Notes under the pieces: generated by a model
Database searches by the model: none
What the model saw: only the letters and a program-made list of their open reading frames with translations
Told to the model about the DNA's origin: nothing
Shown here: piece by piece, positions 27,241 through 37,128 of the stretch
How positions within the stretch are numbered: the first letter of the stretch is position 1
Layout of the letters: every line of letters starts with the position of its first letter
Position numbers and translations under genes: made by a program
DNA from: an uncultured Bacteroidota bacterium
Lineage (GTDB): Bacteria; Bacteroidota; Bacteroidia; Flavobacteriales; Flavobacteriaceae
Assembly: GCA_902593165.1 (NCBI GenBank)
Contig: CACJHI010000007.1
Coordinates: 1-64,000, forward strand
Direction of reading: 5' to 3'
Length of the DNA stretch: 64,000 bases

Positions 27241-28377
27241 ATGAAATTTAAAAATATCGGAATTATATTATTAATCTTAGGTTTACTTTTTGCGATTGCG
27301 TATTTCGTAAGAACAAATAGCAAATCTGCAATTGAATATGAAACTACTAATCCATTTATATCATCTATAGAGCTTACATCTGTAGTTACTGGGAAAGTTA
27401 TTCCTGAAGATGAAGTTGAAATAAAACCTCAGCTTAATGGTATAATTGAAAAAATTCTTGTAGAAGAAGGAGACACTGTGCAAAATGGTCAATTAATTGC
27501 TGTAATTAAAGTTGTGCCAGATGAAAGGTCTGTATATGGAGCGCAAGCACAAGTAACTTCCTCAAAATTAAATCTAGAAAATGGTGAAAAACAATTAAAT
27601 AGAGCTAAAGAACTTTTTGCCAAACAAATTATTTCACAACAAGAATTTGAAGATGCAGAATTAAGATATAATTCTGCAAAGGAAAATCTAAAAGCTGCAG
27701 AAAATGATTTAGAGATAATAAGGAATGGTTCAGTTGCTGGATCATCTACTGCTAACACTAACATTAGAGCAACTCTTTCTGGTACAATATTGGAGATTCC
27801 AGTTGAGGTAGGAGATCAAGTAATTGCTGCAAATAATTTTAATGCTGGTACATCTGTAGCAATAATTGCTGATTTAAGTCAAATGATTTTTGAAGGAAAA
27901 GTGGATGAAGCAGAGGTAGGAAATTTGACTAATGGTATGAAAATAATTGTTAGCATGGCTGCTATACCTAATAAAGAATTTGATGCAAAGCTTAAGTTCG
28001 TAGCTCCAAAGGGAACAGAAGAAGGAGGTGCAGTACAATTTAAAATTGAGGCTGAGCTTGCTTTAGATGATGATACTTTTGTTAGGGCAGGATACAGTGC
28101 TAACGGAGCGCTGGTAGTTAATTCTAAGACAGATATAATGGTTATTCCTGAGGCTGTTCTTCAATTTGATAGGAAAACACAACAGCCATACGTAGAAATT
28201 GAAATTTCAGATCAAAATTTTGAAAGAAGAGAATTAGAAACTGGTTTATCTGATGGTATAAAAGTTGAAGTTTTATCTGGAGTTGAAATGACAGATAATA
28301 TCAAAATTTGGAACAAGACAGAACCATTAAAAATTGAACCAGAGGAATCGGCATTTGATCAATTTGAGGATAGATAA
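27241..28377 (+). CDS. Periplasmic adaptor (HlyD/MacA family)
   Basis: A 378-residue membrane fusion protein. An N-terminal anchor helix (residues 5-22) is followed by a split biotinyl-lipoyl domain (VTGKVIPEDEVEIKPQLNGIIEKILVEEGDTVQNGQ, then LSGTILEIPVEVGDQV), an alpha-helical hairpin (about 100-160) and beta-barrel/membrane-proximal domains. It links the MacB-like permeases to the outer-membrane channel encoded next. It lies 19 bases after the second permease. Confidence 0.92.
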   Translation: MKFKNIGIILLILGLLFAIAYFVRTNSKSAIEYETTNPFISSIELTSVVTGKVIPEDEVEIKPQLNGIIEKILVEEGDTVQNGQLIAVIKVVPDERSVYGAQAQVTSSKLNLENGEKQLNRAKELFAKQIISQQEFEDAELRYNSAKENLKAAENDLEIIRNGSVAGSSTANTNIRATLSGTILEIPVEVGDQVIAANNFNAGTSVAIIADLSQMIFEGKVDEAEVGNLTNGMKIIVSMAAIPNKEFDAKLKFVAPKGTEEGGAVQFKIEAELALDDDTFVRAGYSANGALVVNSKTDIMVIPEAVLQFDRKTQQPYVEIEISDQNFERRELETGLSDGIKVEVLSGVEMTDNIKIWNKTEPLKIEPEESAFDQFEDR

Positions 28378-28397
28378 AGACTAGAGAATTAAAAAAT

Positions 28398-29732
28398 ATG
28401 AAATATATACACATAATTATCGTTTTATTTTTTTCAACAGTATTATTTGCTCAGTCTGATGATAATATTCTGACTCTTCAAGATGCTGTTGAGATGGCAA
28501 TTGAAAAAAATATAAGTATTAAACAATCTGAATTAAACTTACAAAACTCAGAATTAGGAAAGTCTGATGCGATCGGAAACTTTTTACCTAGAGTATCTGC
28601 ATCTGCAAACCACCAATGGAATATTGGTCGAGGTATAAATATTACTACTAATGTTATTGAAGATATAACTACATCGTTCTCATCAATGAGTGCAGGATTT
28701 GGTCTTGATGTATACAATGGTTTTAGAAACGTTTATCAACTTCATCGTGCTAATTTAGAGATACTAGCATCTAAATATCAATTAGATGACATGAAAGATG
28801 ATATAAAACTATTAGTAGCAAACTCATATCTTCAGATAATGTTCAATAGCGAAATATTAAAAGTTCAAAAATCTCAATTAGAGATAACTAAAGTTGAATA
28901 TGCTAGAACAAAAGATTTAATCGAAATTGGAACATTTTCACCAAGACAAATCTTTGAAATTGAAGCAAGTTTAGCTTCTCAAGAACAAAATGTAGTTCAA
29001 GCTGAAAATAACTATAGAAATGCAAAATTGAGTTTAGCACAACTTCTTTTAATTGACGACTTCAATAGTTTTGAAATAGCCAATGAGGACTTTAGTATAC
29101 CATTCTCTGATATTCTAACTAAGACTCCAAAAGAAATACTTAATAAGTCAATGACTTTCAGAAATGACATTAAGTTAGCTGAAACTAACATTTCTATTGC
29201 TGAAAAAGATATTCAGATTTCAAAATCACAATTACAGCCATCAGTTACCTCATTTTATCAGTGGAATACCAGAATTTCATATCAGGATAATCTGCCTAGT
29301 TTTGATGATCAGTTTGATCTGAATAAGGGTCAAGGATATGGTCTGGCCTTAAACATTCCAATATTTCAAGGTAAACAGATAAGAAATAATGTTGAAAGAA
29401 GTAAAGTAAACCTTGATAGACTTAAAAATCAATATGAGCAGGAGAAACTTAATCTTGAGAACTCAATAAACCAAGCTTATAATGATCTTACGGGTGCTAT
29501 TAAACTATATGAAGCTTCAAATAAAACATTAGCTTCACTTAAAAATGCTTACGAAGATACTTCTGATAGATTTTTACTTGGAGCTGTTAATTCTTTTGAC
29601 TTTATTCAATCAAAGCAAAGATATGAATCTGCCCAATCTGAAAATATCAGAGCTAAATTTGATTATATATTTAAATTAAAAGTTCTTGAGTTCTACTTTG
29701 GGTTACCTTTATCAATCCCACAGTCTAATTAA
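28398..29732 (+). CDS. TolC-family outer membrane efflux protein
   Basis: A 444-residue outer membrane channel subunit. It has a signal peptide (cleavage after VLFA), two repeats of the OEP domain with long coiled helices (about residues 30-220 and 240-435), and the typical repeat starts LTLQDAVEMAIEKNISI and LNKSMTFRNDIKLAE. The segment LGAVNSFDFIQSKQRYESAQS is the usual end of the second hairpin. It completes the tripartite system and is cotranscribed with the adaptor (20-base gap). Confidence 0.92.
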   Translation: MKYIHIIIVLFFSTVLFAQSDDNILTLQDAVEMAIEKNISIKQSELNLQNSELGKSDAIGNFLPRVSASANHQWNIGRGINITTNVIEDITTSFSSMSAGFGLDVYNGFRNVYQLHRANLEILASKYQLDDMKDDIKLLVANSYLQIMFNSEILKVQKSQLEITKVEYARTKDLIEIGTFSPRQIFEIEASLASQEQNVVQAENNYRNAKLSLAQLLLIDDFNSFEIANEDFSIPFSDILTKTPKEILNKSMTFRNDIKLAETNISIAEKDIQISKSQLQPSVTSFYQWNTRISYQDNLPSFDDQFDLNKGQGYGLALNIPIFQGKQIRNNVERSKVNLDRLKNQYEQEKLNLENSINQAYNDLTGAIKLYEASNKTLASLKNAYEDTSDRFLLGAVNSFDFIQSKQRYESAQSENIRAKFDYIFKLKVLEFYFGLPLSIPQSN

Positions 29733-29744
29733 TCTCAAACTAAG

Positions 29745-30404
29745 ATGTCATTTATCTTAAATTTAGAGACATCCAGTAAAAACTGTTCAGTTTGTTTGTC
29801 ATCAAAAGGTAAATTAATTCAAAGTTTTGATTCAGAGGATGACAGCTATAGACACAGTGAGCTTTTAACTTCCTCTATCCGAGATATTTTAAATGAAAAT
29901 AACTTAGGTGTTAAGGATTTATCTGCTGTTTCTATTGGAATAGGTCCAGGATCATTTACTGGCCTTAGAATAGGTTTTTCAGTCGCCAAGGGACTATGCT
30001 ACCCTCACAATATTAATTTAATCGGTATATCATCTCTTAAGATTATTGCTAATTCAGTAATCAAGGAAAATAAAAATATAATTTCTTTAATTAAAGATAA
30101 AGGAGAACATTATTATATCTCTAAATATAGCAGTGATTTAATAGAAATAATGCAACCTAAAATTCAGCTTATAGACAGCGATTACATGTCTAGTATTCTA
30201 GATAAGGAATCAATTATAGTTGTTAATTCAAATGAATCTAAAGAATTTATATCTCAGATTATAAAAGAAAAAACAAAGGTATTTTCAAGAACTATTAGTT
30301 CTATTGATATGATTAGTCTCTCTAATAAATCATTTGAAGAGAAAAAATTTGAAGATATAGCATACATTGAGCCAATGTATGTTAAAAAACCATATGTAAG
30401 CTAG
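29745..30404 (+). CDS. tsaB: tRNA threonylcarbamoyladenosine biosynthesis protein TsaB
   Basis: A 219-residue ASKHA-fold protein that partners TsaD and TsaE in making t6A37 on ANN-decoding tRNAs. The N-terminal ILNLETSSKNCSVCLS and the family signature IGPGSFTGLRIGFSVAKGL (about residues 67-85) are clear. It begins 12 bases after the TolC-like gene and may share its transcript. It converges on ompH with only 9 bases between stops. Confidence 0.93.
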   Translation: MSFILNLETSSKNCSVCLSSKGKLIQSFDSEDDSYRHSELLTSSIRDILNENNLGVKDLSAVSIGIGPGSFTGLRIGFSVAKGLCYPHNINLIGISSLKIIANSVIKENKNIISLIKDKGEHYYISKYSSDLIEIMQPKIQLIDSDYMSSILDKESIIVVNSNESKEFISQIIKEKTKVFSRTISSIDMISLSNKSFEEKKFEDIAYIEPMYVKKPYVS

Positions 30405-30413
30405 GAAACTACT

Positions 30414-30920
30414 TTAGAATCCAAGTTCTTTTTTTACGTCAGATAAAAGATCTTTACCGTTTGCAAGTATAATACCTCCATTTGGACTAGAGTCTATAAC
30501 GTAATTAAAGCCTTGTTCTTCTCCAACTTTTGTGATTGCGTTTCTAGCCTTCTCAAGAAGTGGAGTCATTAAATCCATTTGTTTCTTTTGAAGTTCTTGA
30601 GCAGCTGAATCTCTAAACTCTTGCAAGTTAGTCTGCATACTTTCAAGCTCTTTTTGTCTTGCTTGATTAGTAACATCAGTTTGATTTGCAGCATCAGAAG
30701 AATAACTTTGAGCTTTAGTCTGGAACTCTTTAAATGCATTGTCAATTTGAGTAGTGTAATCCTTCTCAAGTTTTGCTAACTCATTTTGAGCAGCTATTAC
30801 CTCTGGCATTTCACTAATAAGTTGTTGAACATTAATATGTGCAACATTTGATTGAGCAGTTGCAGTTAATGGAGCTACTGTTAAAAAAGCAGCGACGAAT
30901 AATTTAAATATCGATTTCAT
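30414..30920 (-). CDS. OmpH/Skp-like periplasmic chaperone
   Basis: A 168-residue secreted protein. It has a signal peptide (cleavage near TATAQ), the start motif NVAHINVQQLISEMPEV, and a long charged coiled-coil middle (about residues 35-120) typical of Skp/OmpH chaperones that hold unfolded outer-membrane proteins. It lies directly downstream of bamA in the nadK-uppS-bamA-ompH order. Many flavobacteria have two such genes; only one is here. Confidence 0.92.
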   Translation of the reverse strand: MKSIFKLFVAAFLTVAPLTATAQSNVAHINVQQLISEMPEVIAAQNELAKLEKDYTTQIDNAFKEFQTKAQSYSSDAANQTDVTNQARQKELESMQTNLQEFRDSAAQELQKKQMDLMTPLLEKARNAITKVGEEQGFNYVIDSSPNGGIILANGKDLLSDVKKELGF

Positions 30921-30972
30921 AATCTATAAATATTTTTCGATTGCAATATCGTAATTTTTCTTTAAAAAACGA

Positions 30973-33519
30973 TTAAAATTGTTGACCTATTACAAAGTGG
31001 GTCTGCCATCCAGATGCTTGTCCTGTGTTTGAAAAATCTGTTGAATCAAAACCATAACCGAAATCAATCCCAAGTAATCCAAATGCAGGCATAAATACTC
31101 TAACACCAATTCCAGCAGATCTTTTTATATCAAATGGACTATAGTCTTTGAAGTCATCAAATCCATTTCCAGCTTCAAGAAAACTTAAAGCAAACACTGA
31201 AGCACTTGGCTTAAGACTAATTGGATATCGCAATTCAAGTGAAAACTTATTATATATTACTGATCCGTCCCTACTTGAGAGTGATCCATTCTCATAACCT
31301 CTTAGAGCTATTGTTTCTCTACCATCCATTGCATATTGCTGCATTCCATCTCCACCGAGATAAAATCTTTCAAAAGGTATATTACCTAAATTACTATTAT
31401 AGGTTCCTAAAAATCCAAAATCTGTTTGAGCTTTTAGAACGAATTTTCCAAATAGTCTAGTATACCAACTACCATCAAATTTTACTTTATAAAACTCTAA
31501 CCATCTATATCTTGCTTGATCAATTTCAGATTGAATAGGATTTCCACTATTATCCTGATATTCTGGTCTTTCAGCAAGATCAGCATAGTCATCACCTCTA
31601 ATTAATGAATACGGAGGAGATAACCTTGCACTTAACGTAAAGCTTGAACCTCCAACTGGGAAAATAGGATTTGTAAAGGTGTTGTTTCTAGATAATGCAA
31701 TATTGTAGGCTATATTATGTGATTCTCCATTTCCAAAGGTAAAAAGTCCTGTGAAGTAATTCTCTAAATTATAATATTGGTAAGAAATCGATTGAGATAA
31801 TACAAAATAATCATCAGGGACTCTTAACCTCTTTGCTAATCCTACATTAAATCCAGCAATTTCAAAAGATTGGCTTTTGTCAGCTCTTCTTGTAAAGTAA
31901 TCGTATCTGTATTGTTTTGTTGATGATAAAGACAGGGAAAATTGTACAGGCTGTCTTCCTCCAAACCAGGGTTCAACAAAACTAAAACTTCTCGTACTGT
32001 AGAATGTACTAGTTTGCAGCCTAATTGCTAATGTTTGTCCATCTCCCATTGGAAGTGGTCTCCAGGCTTTTCTATTCTTAATATTCTTTGTAGAAAAGTT
32101 ATTAAATGCAAGCCCAACAGTTCCGATAAAACCTCCTCCACCATAACCACCTTGCAATTCAATCTGACTTGCACCTGCTTCAATTAAGCCAAGCTCAATG
32201 TCTACTGTTCCTTGATTTGGATCAACGTTTTTAAAGTCAGGACTAATCTGTTCAGCATCAAAAAATCCAAGCTGACCAACTTCACGAATCGTTCTAACAA
32301 CTTTATCTTTACTGTAAAGTTCACCTGGCTTGATTCTTAACTCCCTATAAATTACATTATCATTGGTTTTTGTATTTCCTACTACAGATATATTATTAAA
32401 GCTAGCAAGTTTACCTTCATTAATTCTAATTTCGAAGTCAATAGTATCATTTTCAGCACTTACCTCAACTGCATTAACAGAGGAGAAAAGATATCCATTA
32501 TTTTGATATAGATTGGAGAGATCATTTGCATCAGGATTATCATCTGCAATTCTTTCTTTTAGGAGAACTCCGTTGTAGGAGTCACCATTCTGGATTCCTA
32601 ATATTTGATCTAGTTGAAAGTCAGTGTAGGAGCTGTTACCAATATAATTTATATCACCAAAATAATACTTATTACCCTCATCTATATTTAATTCAACATC
32701 TATTGTCTTTTCATCATTAACAATTATTGTGTCAAATTCGACTCTTGCATCTCGATATCCTTTTTCCTTGTAAAAAGAAATCAAATTTTCTTTATCAGTT
32801 TCATAATCAGATTCGATTAGTTTAGACTTTTTCCAGAATCTTAGTGGAAATTTTTTCTTTGTTTTCTTAAGTTTTGACTTTAACTTAAAATCACCAAATA
32901 TTTCATTTCCAGTAAATGTTATATTCTTGATTTTAATCCTCTCACCTTTGTCAACATTTATATTAAGATTAAGCTTATTAGATCCAATCGAATCAGGGGT
33001 GGAAACAATATTAACCCTAGAATTTAAATATCCATCCTTTTTTAAATCATTTTCTATATAATTCTTTGTATTAGTAAGAAAGCTTTCAGATAGCCTCTTA
33101 CCTTCAGATAATTCAGTTTCTTTCTCAAAAGTTTCTGCTTTACTCTTTTTTACTCCGTTTATTTGATAATTAAGTAAAGTAGGAAGCTCATCAACATTTA
33201 TCTCAAGTTTTATCTTTCCATCATTTACATCTGTCACATACAGGTTTACATCACTAAATAACTCTAGATTCCATAGTTTTTTTAGTATAGCACTGACTTC
33301 TTCACCAGGAACTTGTAATGTCTGACCTTGTCTAAGACCACTATAAGTGACAACTGTTCTATCACTGAAATTTTTAAGTCCTACAACGGTTATTGTGTCT
33401 ATTGTATAAGTACCACCTTTTCTATATGTATCCTGCGATAATAGAAAACTAGTTCCTAAAACAAAAATACCAAACGCCTTAACTAGATTAGACTTAAAGT
33501 TGTTTGCTTGTTTTTCCAA
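30973..33519 (-). CDS. bamA: Outer membrane protein assembly factor BamA
   Basis: An Omp85 protein that folds and inserts outer-membrane beta-barrels. The N-terminal region has five POTRA domains (about residues 40-430; IDTITVVGLKNFSDRTVV, then GNEIFGDFKLKSKLKK and others) and the C-terminal half is the 16-stranded barrel, ending GWQTHFVIGQQF. The frame is open to an ATG at 33615, but that would run 122 bases into uppS. A TTG at 33519 gives a short basic N-terminus and a signal peptide (LVKAFGIFVLGTSFLLSQ) for a protein of 848 residues, so it is preferred here. The start is uncertain. Confidence 0.9.
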   Translation of the reverse strand: MEKQANNFKSNLVKAFGIFVLGTSFLLSQDTYRKGGTYTIDTITVVGLKNFSDRTVVTYSGLRQGQTLQVPGEEVSAILKKLWNLELFSDVNLYVTDVNDGKIKLEINVDELPTLLNYQINGVKKSKAETFEKETELSEGKRLSESFLTNTKNYIENDLKKDGYLNSRVNIVSTPDSIGSNKLNLNINVDKGERIKIKNITFTGNEIFGDFKLKSKLKKTKKKFPLRFWKKSKLIESDYETDKENLISFYKEKGYRDARVEFDTIIVNDEKTIDVELNIDEGNKYYFGDINYIGNSSYTDFQLDQILGIQNGDSYNGVLLKERIADDNPDANDLSNLYQNNGYLFSSVNAVEVSAENDTIDFEIRINEGKLASFNNISVVGNTKTNDNVIYRELRIKPGELYSKDKVVRTIREVGQLGFFDAEQISPDFKNVDPNQGTVDIELGLIEAGASQIELQGGYGGGGFIGTVGLAFNNFSTKNIKNRKAWRPLPMGDGQTLAIRLQTSTFYSTRSFSFVEPWFGGRQPVQFSLSLSSTKQYRYDYFTRRADKSQSFEIAGFNVGLAKRLRVPDDYFVLSQSISYQYYNLENYFTGLFTFGNGESHNIAYNIALSRNNTFTNPIFPVGGSSFTLSARLSPPYSLIRGDDYADLAERPEYQDNSGNPIQSEIDQARYRWLEFYKVKFDGSWYTRLFGKFVLKAQTDFGFLGTYNSNLGNIPFERFYLGGDGMQQYAMDGRETIALRGYENGSLSSRDGSVIYNKFSLELRYPISLKPSASVFALSFLEAGNGFDDFKDYSPFDIKRSAGIGVRVFMPAFGLLGIDFGYGFDSTDFSNTGQASGWQTHFVIGQQF

Positions 33520-34201
33520 ATCTTCTTTCTCTATTTTGATATTCGACAATAGCTTTTTCCAAATCATCTTCCGAAAAGTCAGGCCAATAAACATCAGTAA
33601 AATATAATTCGGCATATGCTATCTGCCAAAGTAAAAAATTACTAATTCTTTTTTCTCCGCTTGTCCTAATAAGAAGGTCCACATCAGGCAAATTATTGGT
33701 GTAAAGATGATCATTAATTACGGAATCATCAAAATTATCAAGACAAATTATATCATTTTTAACTTTCTCAGAAATCTCTTTGACTGCTTTGAAAATTTCT
33801 TGTTTTCCACCATAACTTAGAGCTAGTGTCAATGTCATACCTGTGTTATCCTTTGTACTTTCTATTATAGTATATAATTCTTCTCTTACTTCATTTGGAA
33901 GTGTATCCAAATCTCCAATTGCATTAAGTTTTATATTGTTTTTGAACATATCTTCGAATTCATCTTTAAGAGTTTGAACTAAAAGTCCCATTAAAGTATC
34001 AACTTCACTTCTCGGCCTATCCCAATTCTCTACAGAAAACGTAAATAATGTTAGATATTTAATATCAAACTTACTAGCCGCCTCAACAATCTTTCTGACT
34101 GCTGTAACTCCATTCTGGTGTCCAAATATTCTAGGCATACCTTTCTGCTCAGCCCATCTACCATTACCGTCCATTATTATAGCTGTGTGTTTAGGTATCA
34201 T
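33494..34201 (-). CDS. uppS: Isoprenyl transferase (undecaprenyl diphosphate synthase)
   Basis: A 235-residue cis-prenyltransferase making the undecaprenyl carrier for cell-wall synthesis. The pyrophosphate-binding IIMDGNGRWAEQKGMPRIFGH (catalytic Asp) and the C-terminal DLLIRTSGEKRISNFLLWQIAYAELYF are complete. It lies 2 bases after nadK and overlaps the start of bamA, as in other Bacteroidetes. Confidence 0.96.
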   Translation of the reverse strand: MIPKHTAIIMDGNGRWAEQKGMPRIFGHQNGVTAVRKIVEAASKFDIKYLTLFTFSVENWDRPRSEVDTLMGLLVQTLKDEFEDMFKNNIKLNAIGDLDTLPNEVREELYTIIESTKDNTGMTLTLALSYGGKQEIFKAVKEISEKVKNDIICLDNFDDSVINDHLYTNNLPDVDLLIRTSGEKRISNFLLWQIAYAELYFTDVYWPDFSEDDLEKAIVEYQNRERRFGKTSKQL

Positions 34202-34203
34202 TG

Positions 34204-35091
34204 TTAATTATTAATATTTTTATTTCTCATATCTTGACCCCAAAAAAGTTTTTCTCTAAGCCTTTTATAGAAATTATCATCATCAAACTTTATTGTTTTG
34301 ATAGTAAAATCTGCTTTTGAAATTTCAATTTGGTTTGAAGAACTTATAGAGTACATTCTTGAATCAACCGAAAGGTTTATTTCATTACCTCCTTCAATAT
34401 CTATTTTTATATTTGAATTATCAGGAATCACCAATGACCTCATATTAATATTATGAGGCGCTATAGGATTTAATAATATTACATTTGATTCTGGTGATAC
34501 TATTGAGCCCCCATTACTTAGAGAATATCCTGTAGATCCAGTTGGTGTTGAAACTATTAAGCCATCAGACCAATAATTTGTTAGATAATTATCATTTATT
34601 TCACATGAAATATTTAAAAGAGAAGTAGTGTCCTTCCTTTGAATAGTTATCTCATTAAGAGCATAAGGATAATTAGCAAAAGTATTATTTGAAGAGCCCA
34701 AATTAACTTTTAGAATAGTTCTCTCAATTACAGTGTACTCCTTATTCTTGATATGAGATATAGCATCACTTATACTTTCCTTTTGAATACTAGTTAAGAA
34801 TCCTAGTCTGCCAGTGTTAACTCCCAAAATTGGAATATTCGAATCTTTAACATAAGTTATAGATCTTAAGATTGTTCCATCACCACCAATAGCAAAAACA
34901 AAGTCAATATCACTGTCTATTAGTTCATTAGAATCAAAAAAAATAAAATTATCTCTTTTACTTTCATCTAAATCATTTTTGACTTTAGAATCTATAATGA
35001 GTTGATTATTGTCAGAAATAAGTTCAATTATTTCTTTACAACAATCAATTGAAGATTTGTTTTGAAATGCAATGTATAATGCAATTTTCAT
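34204..35091 (-). CDS. nadK: NAD kinase
   Basis: A 295-residue ATP-NAD kinase that makes NADP. Catalytic GGDGT is in FAIGGDGTILRS, followed by NTGRLGFLT and the substrate loop TPTGSTGYSLSNGG; the C-terminal NMRSLVIPD is typical. The start at 35091 (MKIALYIAF) is preferred over an ATG five codons upstream, because it matches family length and lies 4 bases after a -7 element. It heads the nadK-uppS-bamA-ompH operon. Confidence 0.95.
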   Translation of the reverse strand: MKIALYIAFQNKSSIDCCKEIIELISDNNQLIIDSKVKNDLDESKRDNFIFFDSNELIDSDIDFVFAIGGDGTILRSITYVKDSNIPILGVNTGRLGFLTSIQKESISDAISHIKNKEYTVIERTILKVNLGSSNNTFANYPYALNEITIQRKDTTSLLNISCEINDNYLTNYWSDGLIVSTPTGSTGYSLSNGGSIVSPESNVILLNPIAPHNINMRSLVIPDNSNIKIDIEGGNEINLSVDSRMYSISSSNQIEISKADFTIKTIKFDDDNFYKRLREKLFWGQDMRNKNINN

Positions 35092-35095
35092 ATCG

Positions 35096-35103
35096 CAAAA
35101 ATA
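35096..35103 (-). promoter_or_regulatory. Bacteroidetes -7 element before nadK
   Basis: On the minus strand TATTTTTG matches TAnnTTTG and ends 4 bases before the nadK ATG at 35091. Such spacing implies a leaderless transcript. The element would lie within the coding region if the ATG at 35106 were used, which argues for the shorter start. Confidence 0.5.
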
Positions 35104-35128
35104 CAATTTTTAAAACTTTATTAAGTAC

Positions 35129-35136
35129 TATATTTG
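35129..35136 (+). promoter_or_regulatory. Bacteroidetes -7 element before pdxJ
   Basis: TATATTTG ends 22 bases before the pdxJ ATG at 35159. It is divergent from the nadK element in the same 67-base gap. Confidence 0.55.
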
Positions 35137-35158
35137 CATTTAAGTTTTTAAGTAAAAC

Positions 35159-35872
35159 ATGACTATACTGAGTGTAAATATTAATAAAATTGCAACTTTG
35201 AGAAATGCTCGAGGTGAAAACTATCCTAATTTATTGAATACTGCTTTAGATATTGTAAAATTTGGTGCTCAAGGTATTACGATTCACCCAAGACCAGATG
35301 AAAGGCATATTAGATATAAGGATGCAACAGATTTAAAAAAAAATATATCCTGTGAGTTAAATATTGAGGGAAATCCAATTAAAAAATTTGTTGATCTAGT
35401 AAATGAAGTTAAACCAGCACAAGTAACTTTAGTTCCGGACTCAGAAGATGCAATTACTTCAAATTCAGGATGGGATACTGTAACTAATTATTCATTTTTA
35501 AAGGATATAGTAGATGACTTTAAATCAAATTCAATTAGAGTTTCAATTTTTATTGATCCAGATATTAAGATGCTTGAAGGTGCAAAAAAAATAAATTCAG
35601 ATAGGATAGAATTATTTACAGGCCCATATGCAAAAGAATTTCCAAATGATAAATACAGAGCAATAGAGCAATATGTAAAATGCTCTGAGGTAGCCAAGGA
35701 TATTGATATAGAAATCAATGCTGGCCATGATCTTAATCAAAATAATCTAAAGTTCTTCTGTCAATCTGTTAGTAACATAAAAGAAGTGTCCATTGGTCAT
35801 GCTCTAGTTACTGAGTCTCTTTACAATGGTTTAGAATCAACAATCAAATCCTACTTGCAAATACTTAAATGA
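35159..35872 (+). CDS. pdxJ: Pyridoxine 5'-phosphate synthase PdxJ
   Basis: A 237-residue TIM-barrel enzyme that condenses 1-deoxyxylulose 5-phosphate with aminoacetone 3-phosphate to make pyridoxine 5'-phosphate. Visible signatures are LSVNINKIATLRNARG, GITIHPRPDERHI, the VTLVPD segment and the C-terminal INAGHDLNQNN and SIGHALVTESL. Length is standard. It overlaps the hydrolase that follows by 4 bases (ATGA). Confidence 0.96.
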   Translation: MTILSVNINKIATLRNARGENYPNLLNTALDIVKFGAQGITIHPRPDERHIRYKDATDLKKNISCELNIEGNPIKKFVDLVNEVKPAQVTLVPDSEDAITSNSGWDTVTNYSFLKDIVDDFKSNSIRVSIFIDPDIKMLEGAKKINSDRIELFTGPYAKEFPNDKYRAIEQYVKCSEVAKDIDIEINAGHDLNQNNLKFFCQSVSNIKEVSIGHALVTESLYNGLESTIKSYLQILK

Positions 35873-36639
35873 AAATTCTTCATTCAAATCTAATTGGAGA
35901 CTCAGACAGACATCTATTTATAATTCATGGATTTTTAGGTATGGGAGATAACTGGAAATCTCATGCAAAAAAAATTTCAGAGAATAATTATACTGTTCAT
36001 TTGATTGACTTAAGAAATCATGGAAGAAGTTTTTGGGATAATAGATTCTCATTTGAGATTATGGTTGATGATATTCAAAACTATGCTCTTTTCCATAAAA
36101 TCAAAAAATTTAGCATACTCGGCCACTCAATGGGGGGAAATGTAAGTATGCTTTTTGCTCAAAAACTTCCTGATAAATTAGAAAAAATAATAATCGTAGA
36201 TATTATACCAAAAAAATACAAACCACATCATCAGAATATAATGGATAGTCTAAAATCAATAGATTTTAAGATTAAAAAATCTAGAAAAGAAGTAGATGAT
36301 CATATGTCTAATTATATTGAAGATGAAAGAGTTAGACAATTTTTGTTAAAAAATTTATATTGGGTAGATAAAGAGAACCTGGGACTGAAAATCAATATTG
36401 ATGTTTTATATGAATTTAAAGATAAGTTATCTCTTGAGCTTCAAGATAATTTAAATTATCAAAAACCAATGATGTTTTTATATGGTGACTCTTCTCCCTA
36501 TGTAGAAAAATCTGATTTGCCTTTAATTAAATCACATTTTTCTAATGTTCAGATTATTAAAGTGCCTCAAGCAGGTCACTGGGTCCATGCAGATAATCCT
36601 TCTTTTTTCCTTGATAAAGTAATTAATTTTCTAAATTGA
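35869..36639 (+). CDS. Alpha/beta hydrolase
   Basis: A 256-residue alpha/beta-fold hydrolase. The oxyanion region is HGFLGMGDNW, the nucleophile elbow GHSMGGN (Ser near residue 90), a late Asp in LYGDSSPYV and a catalytic His in QAGHWVHADNP. It resembles YbfF-type esterases. The substrate is not evident. The pdxJ-hydrolase pairing is usual in Bacteroidetes. Confidence 0.88.
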   Translation: MKILHSNLIGDSDRHLFIIHGFLGMGDNWKSHAKKISENNYTVHLIDLRNHGRSFWDNRFSFEIMVDDIQNYALFHKIKKFSILGHSMGGNVSMLFAQKLPDKLEKIIIVDIIPKKYKPHHQNIMDSLKSIDFKIKKSRKEVDDHMSNYIEDERVRQFLLKNLYWVDKENLGLKINIDVLYEFKDKLSLELQDNLNYQKPMMFLYGDSSPYVEKSDLPLIKSHFSNVQIIKVPQAGHWVHADNPSFFLDKVINFLN

Positions 36640-36642
36640 CTT

Positions 36643-37128
36643 ATGGAAATTCCCAAAATTAGAAAAGCAAATTCTTCAGATGTTAAAGATATTATCAGGT
36701 TACTAGTTGAGCTAGCAGTTTATGAAAAAGAACCTGATGCTGTTAAAGTTACAGAAGAAGAATTAATTAGAGATGGTTTTGGTTCTAATCCGAGATATGA
36801 ATGTCTTTTAGCAGAATTTAATTCTGAGGTTGTAGGTTTAGCATTCTTTACTCCTAGGTACTCAACATGGGTTGGAGACACACTTCATTTAGAGGATTTA
36901 GTTGTAACTGAGAAAATGAGAGGTAAAGGCATCGGAACATTACTTTATAGAGAGTTTTTGATAGTGGCTAAGGATAGGGGGGTAAACAGAGTTGAATGGT
37001 CAGTTTTAGATTGGAATAAAACAGCTATTGATTTTTATAAGAAAAGTGGTGCAATAGTTGATGGTTTAGAACAATGGAAAATTGTTAGAATGGACAAACA
37101 AATAATTGAGAAATACCTTTCAACATAA
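36643..37128 (+). CDS. GNAT-family N-acetyltransferase, diamine acetyltransferase-like
   Basis: A 161-residue acetyltransferase. The segment ARYSTW-type FFTPRYSTWVGDTLHLEDLVVTEKMRGKGIGTLLYREF holds the acetyl-CoA loop RGKGIG, and VLDWNKTAIDFYKKSGA matches spermidine/spermine acetyltransferase-like proteins. Substrate specificity is inferred only from similarity. It lies 3 bases after the hydrolase and its end overlaps the convergent arsC by 9 bases. Confidence 0.85.
   Translation: MEIPKIRKANSSDVKDIIRLLVELAVYEKEPDAVKVTEEELIRDGFGSNPRYECLLAEFNSEVVGLAFFTPRYSTWVGDTLHLEDLVVTEKMRGKGIGTLLYREFLIVAKDRGVNRVEWSVLDWNKTAIDFYKKSGAIVDGLEQWKIVRMDKQIIEKYLST

Noticed and set aside
33520-33615. BamA start at the ATG at 33615
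   Set aside because: It would place 122 bases of overlap with uppS and put 32 unusual residues before the basic start and signal peptide. TTG at 33519 is preferred, with uncertainty.
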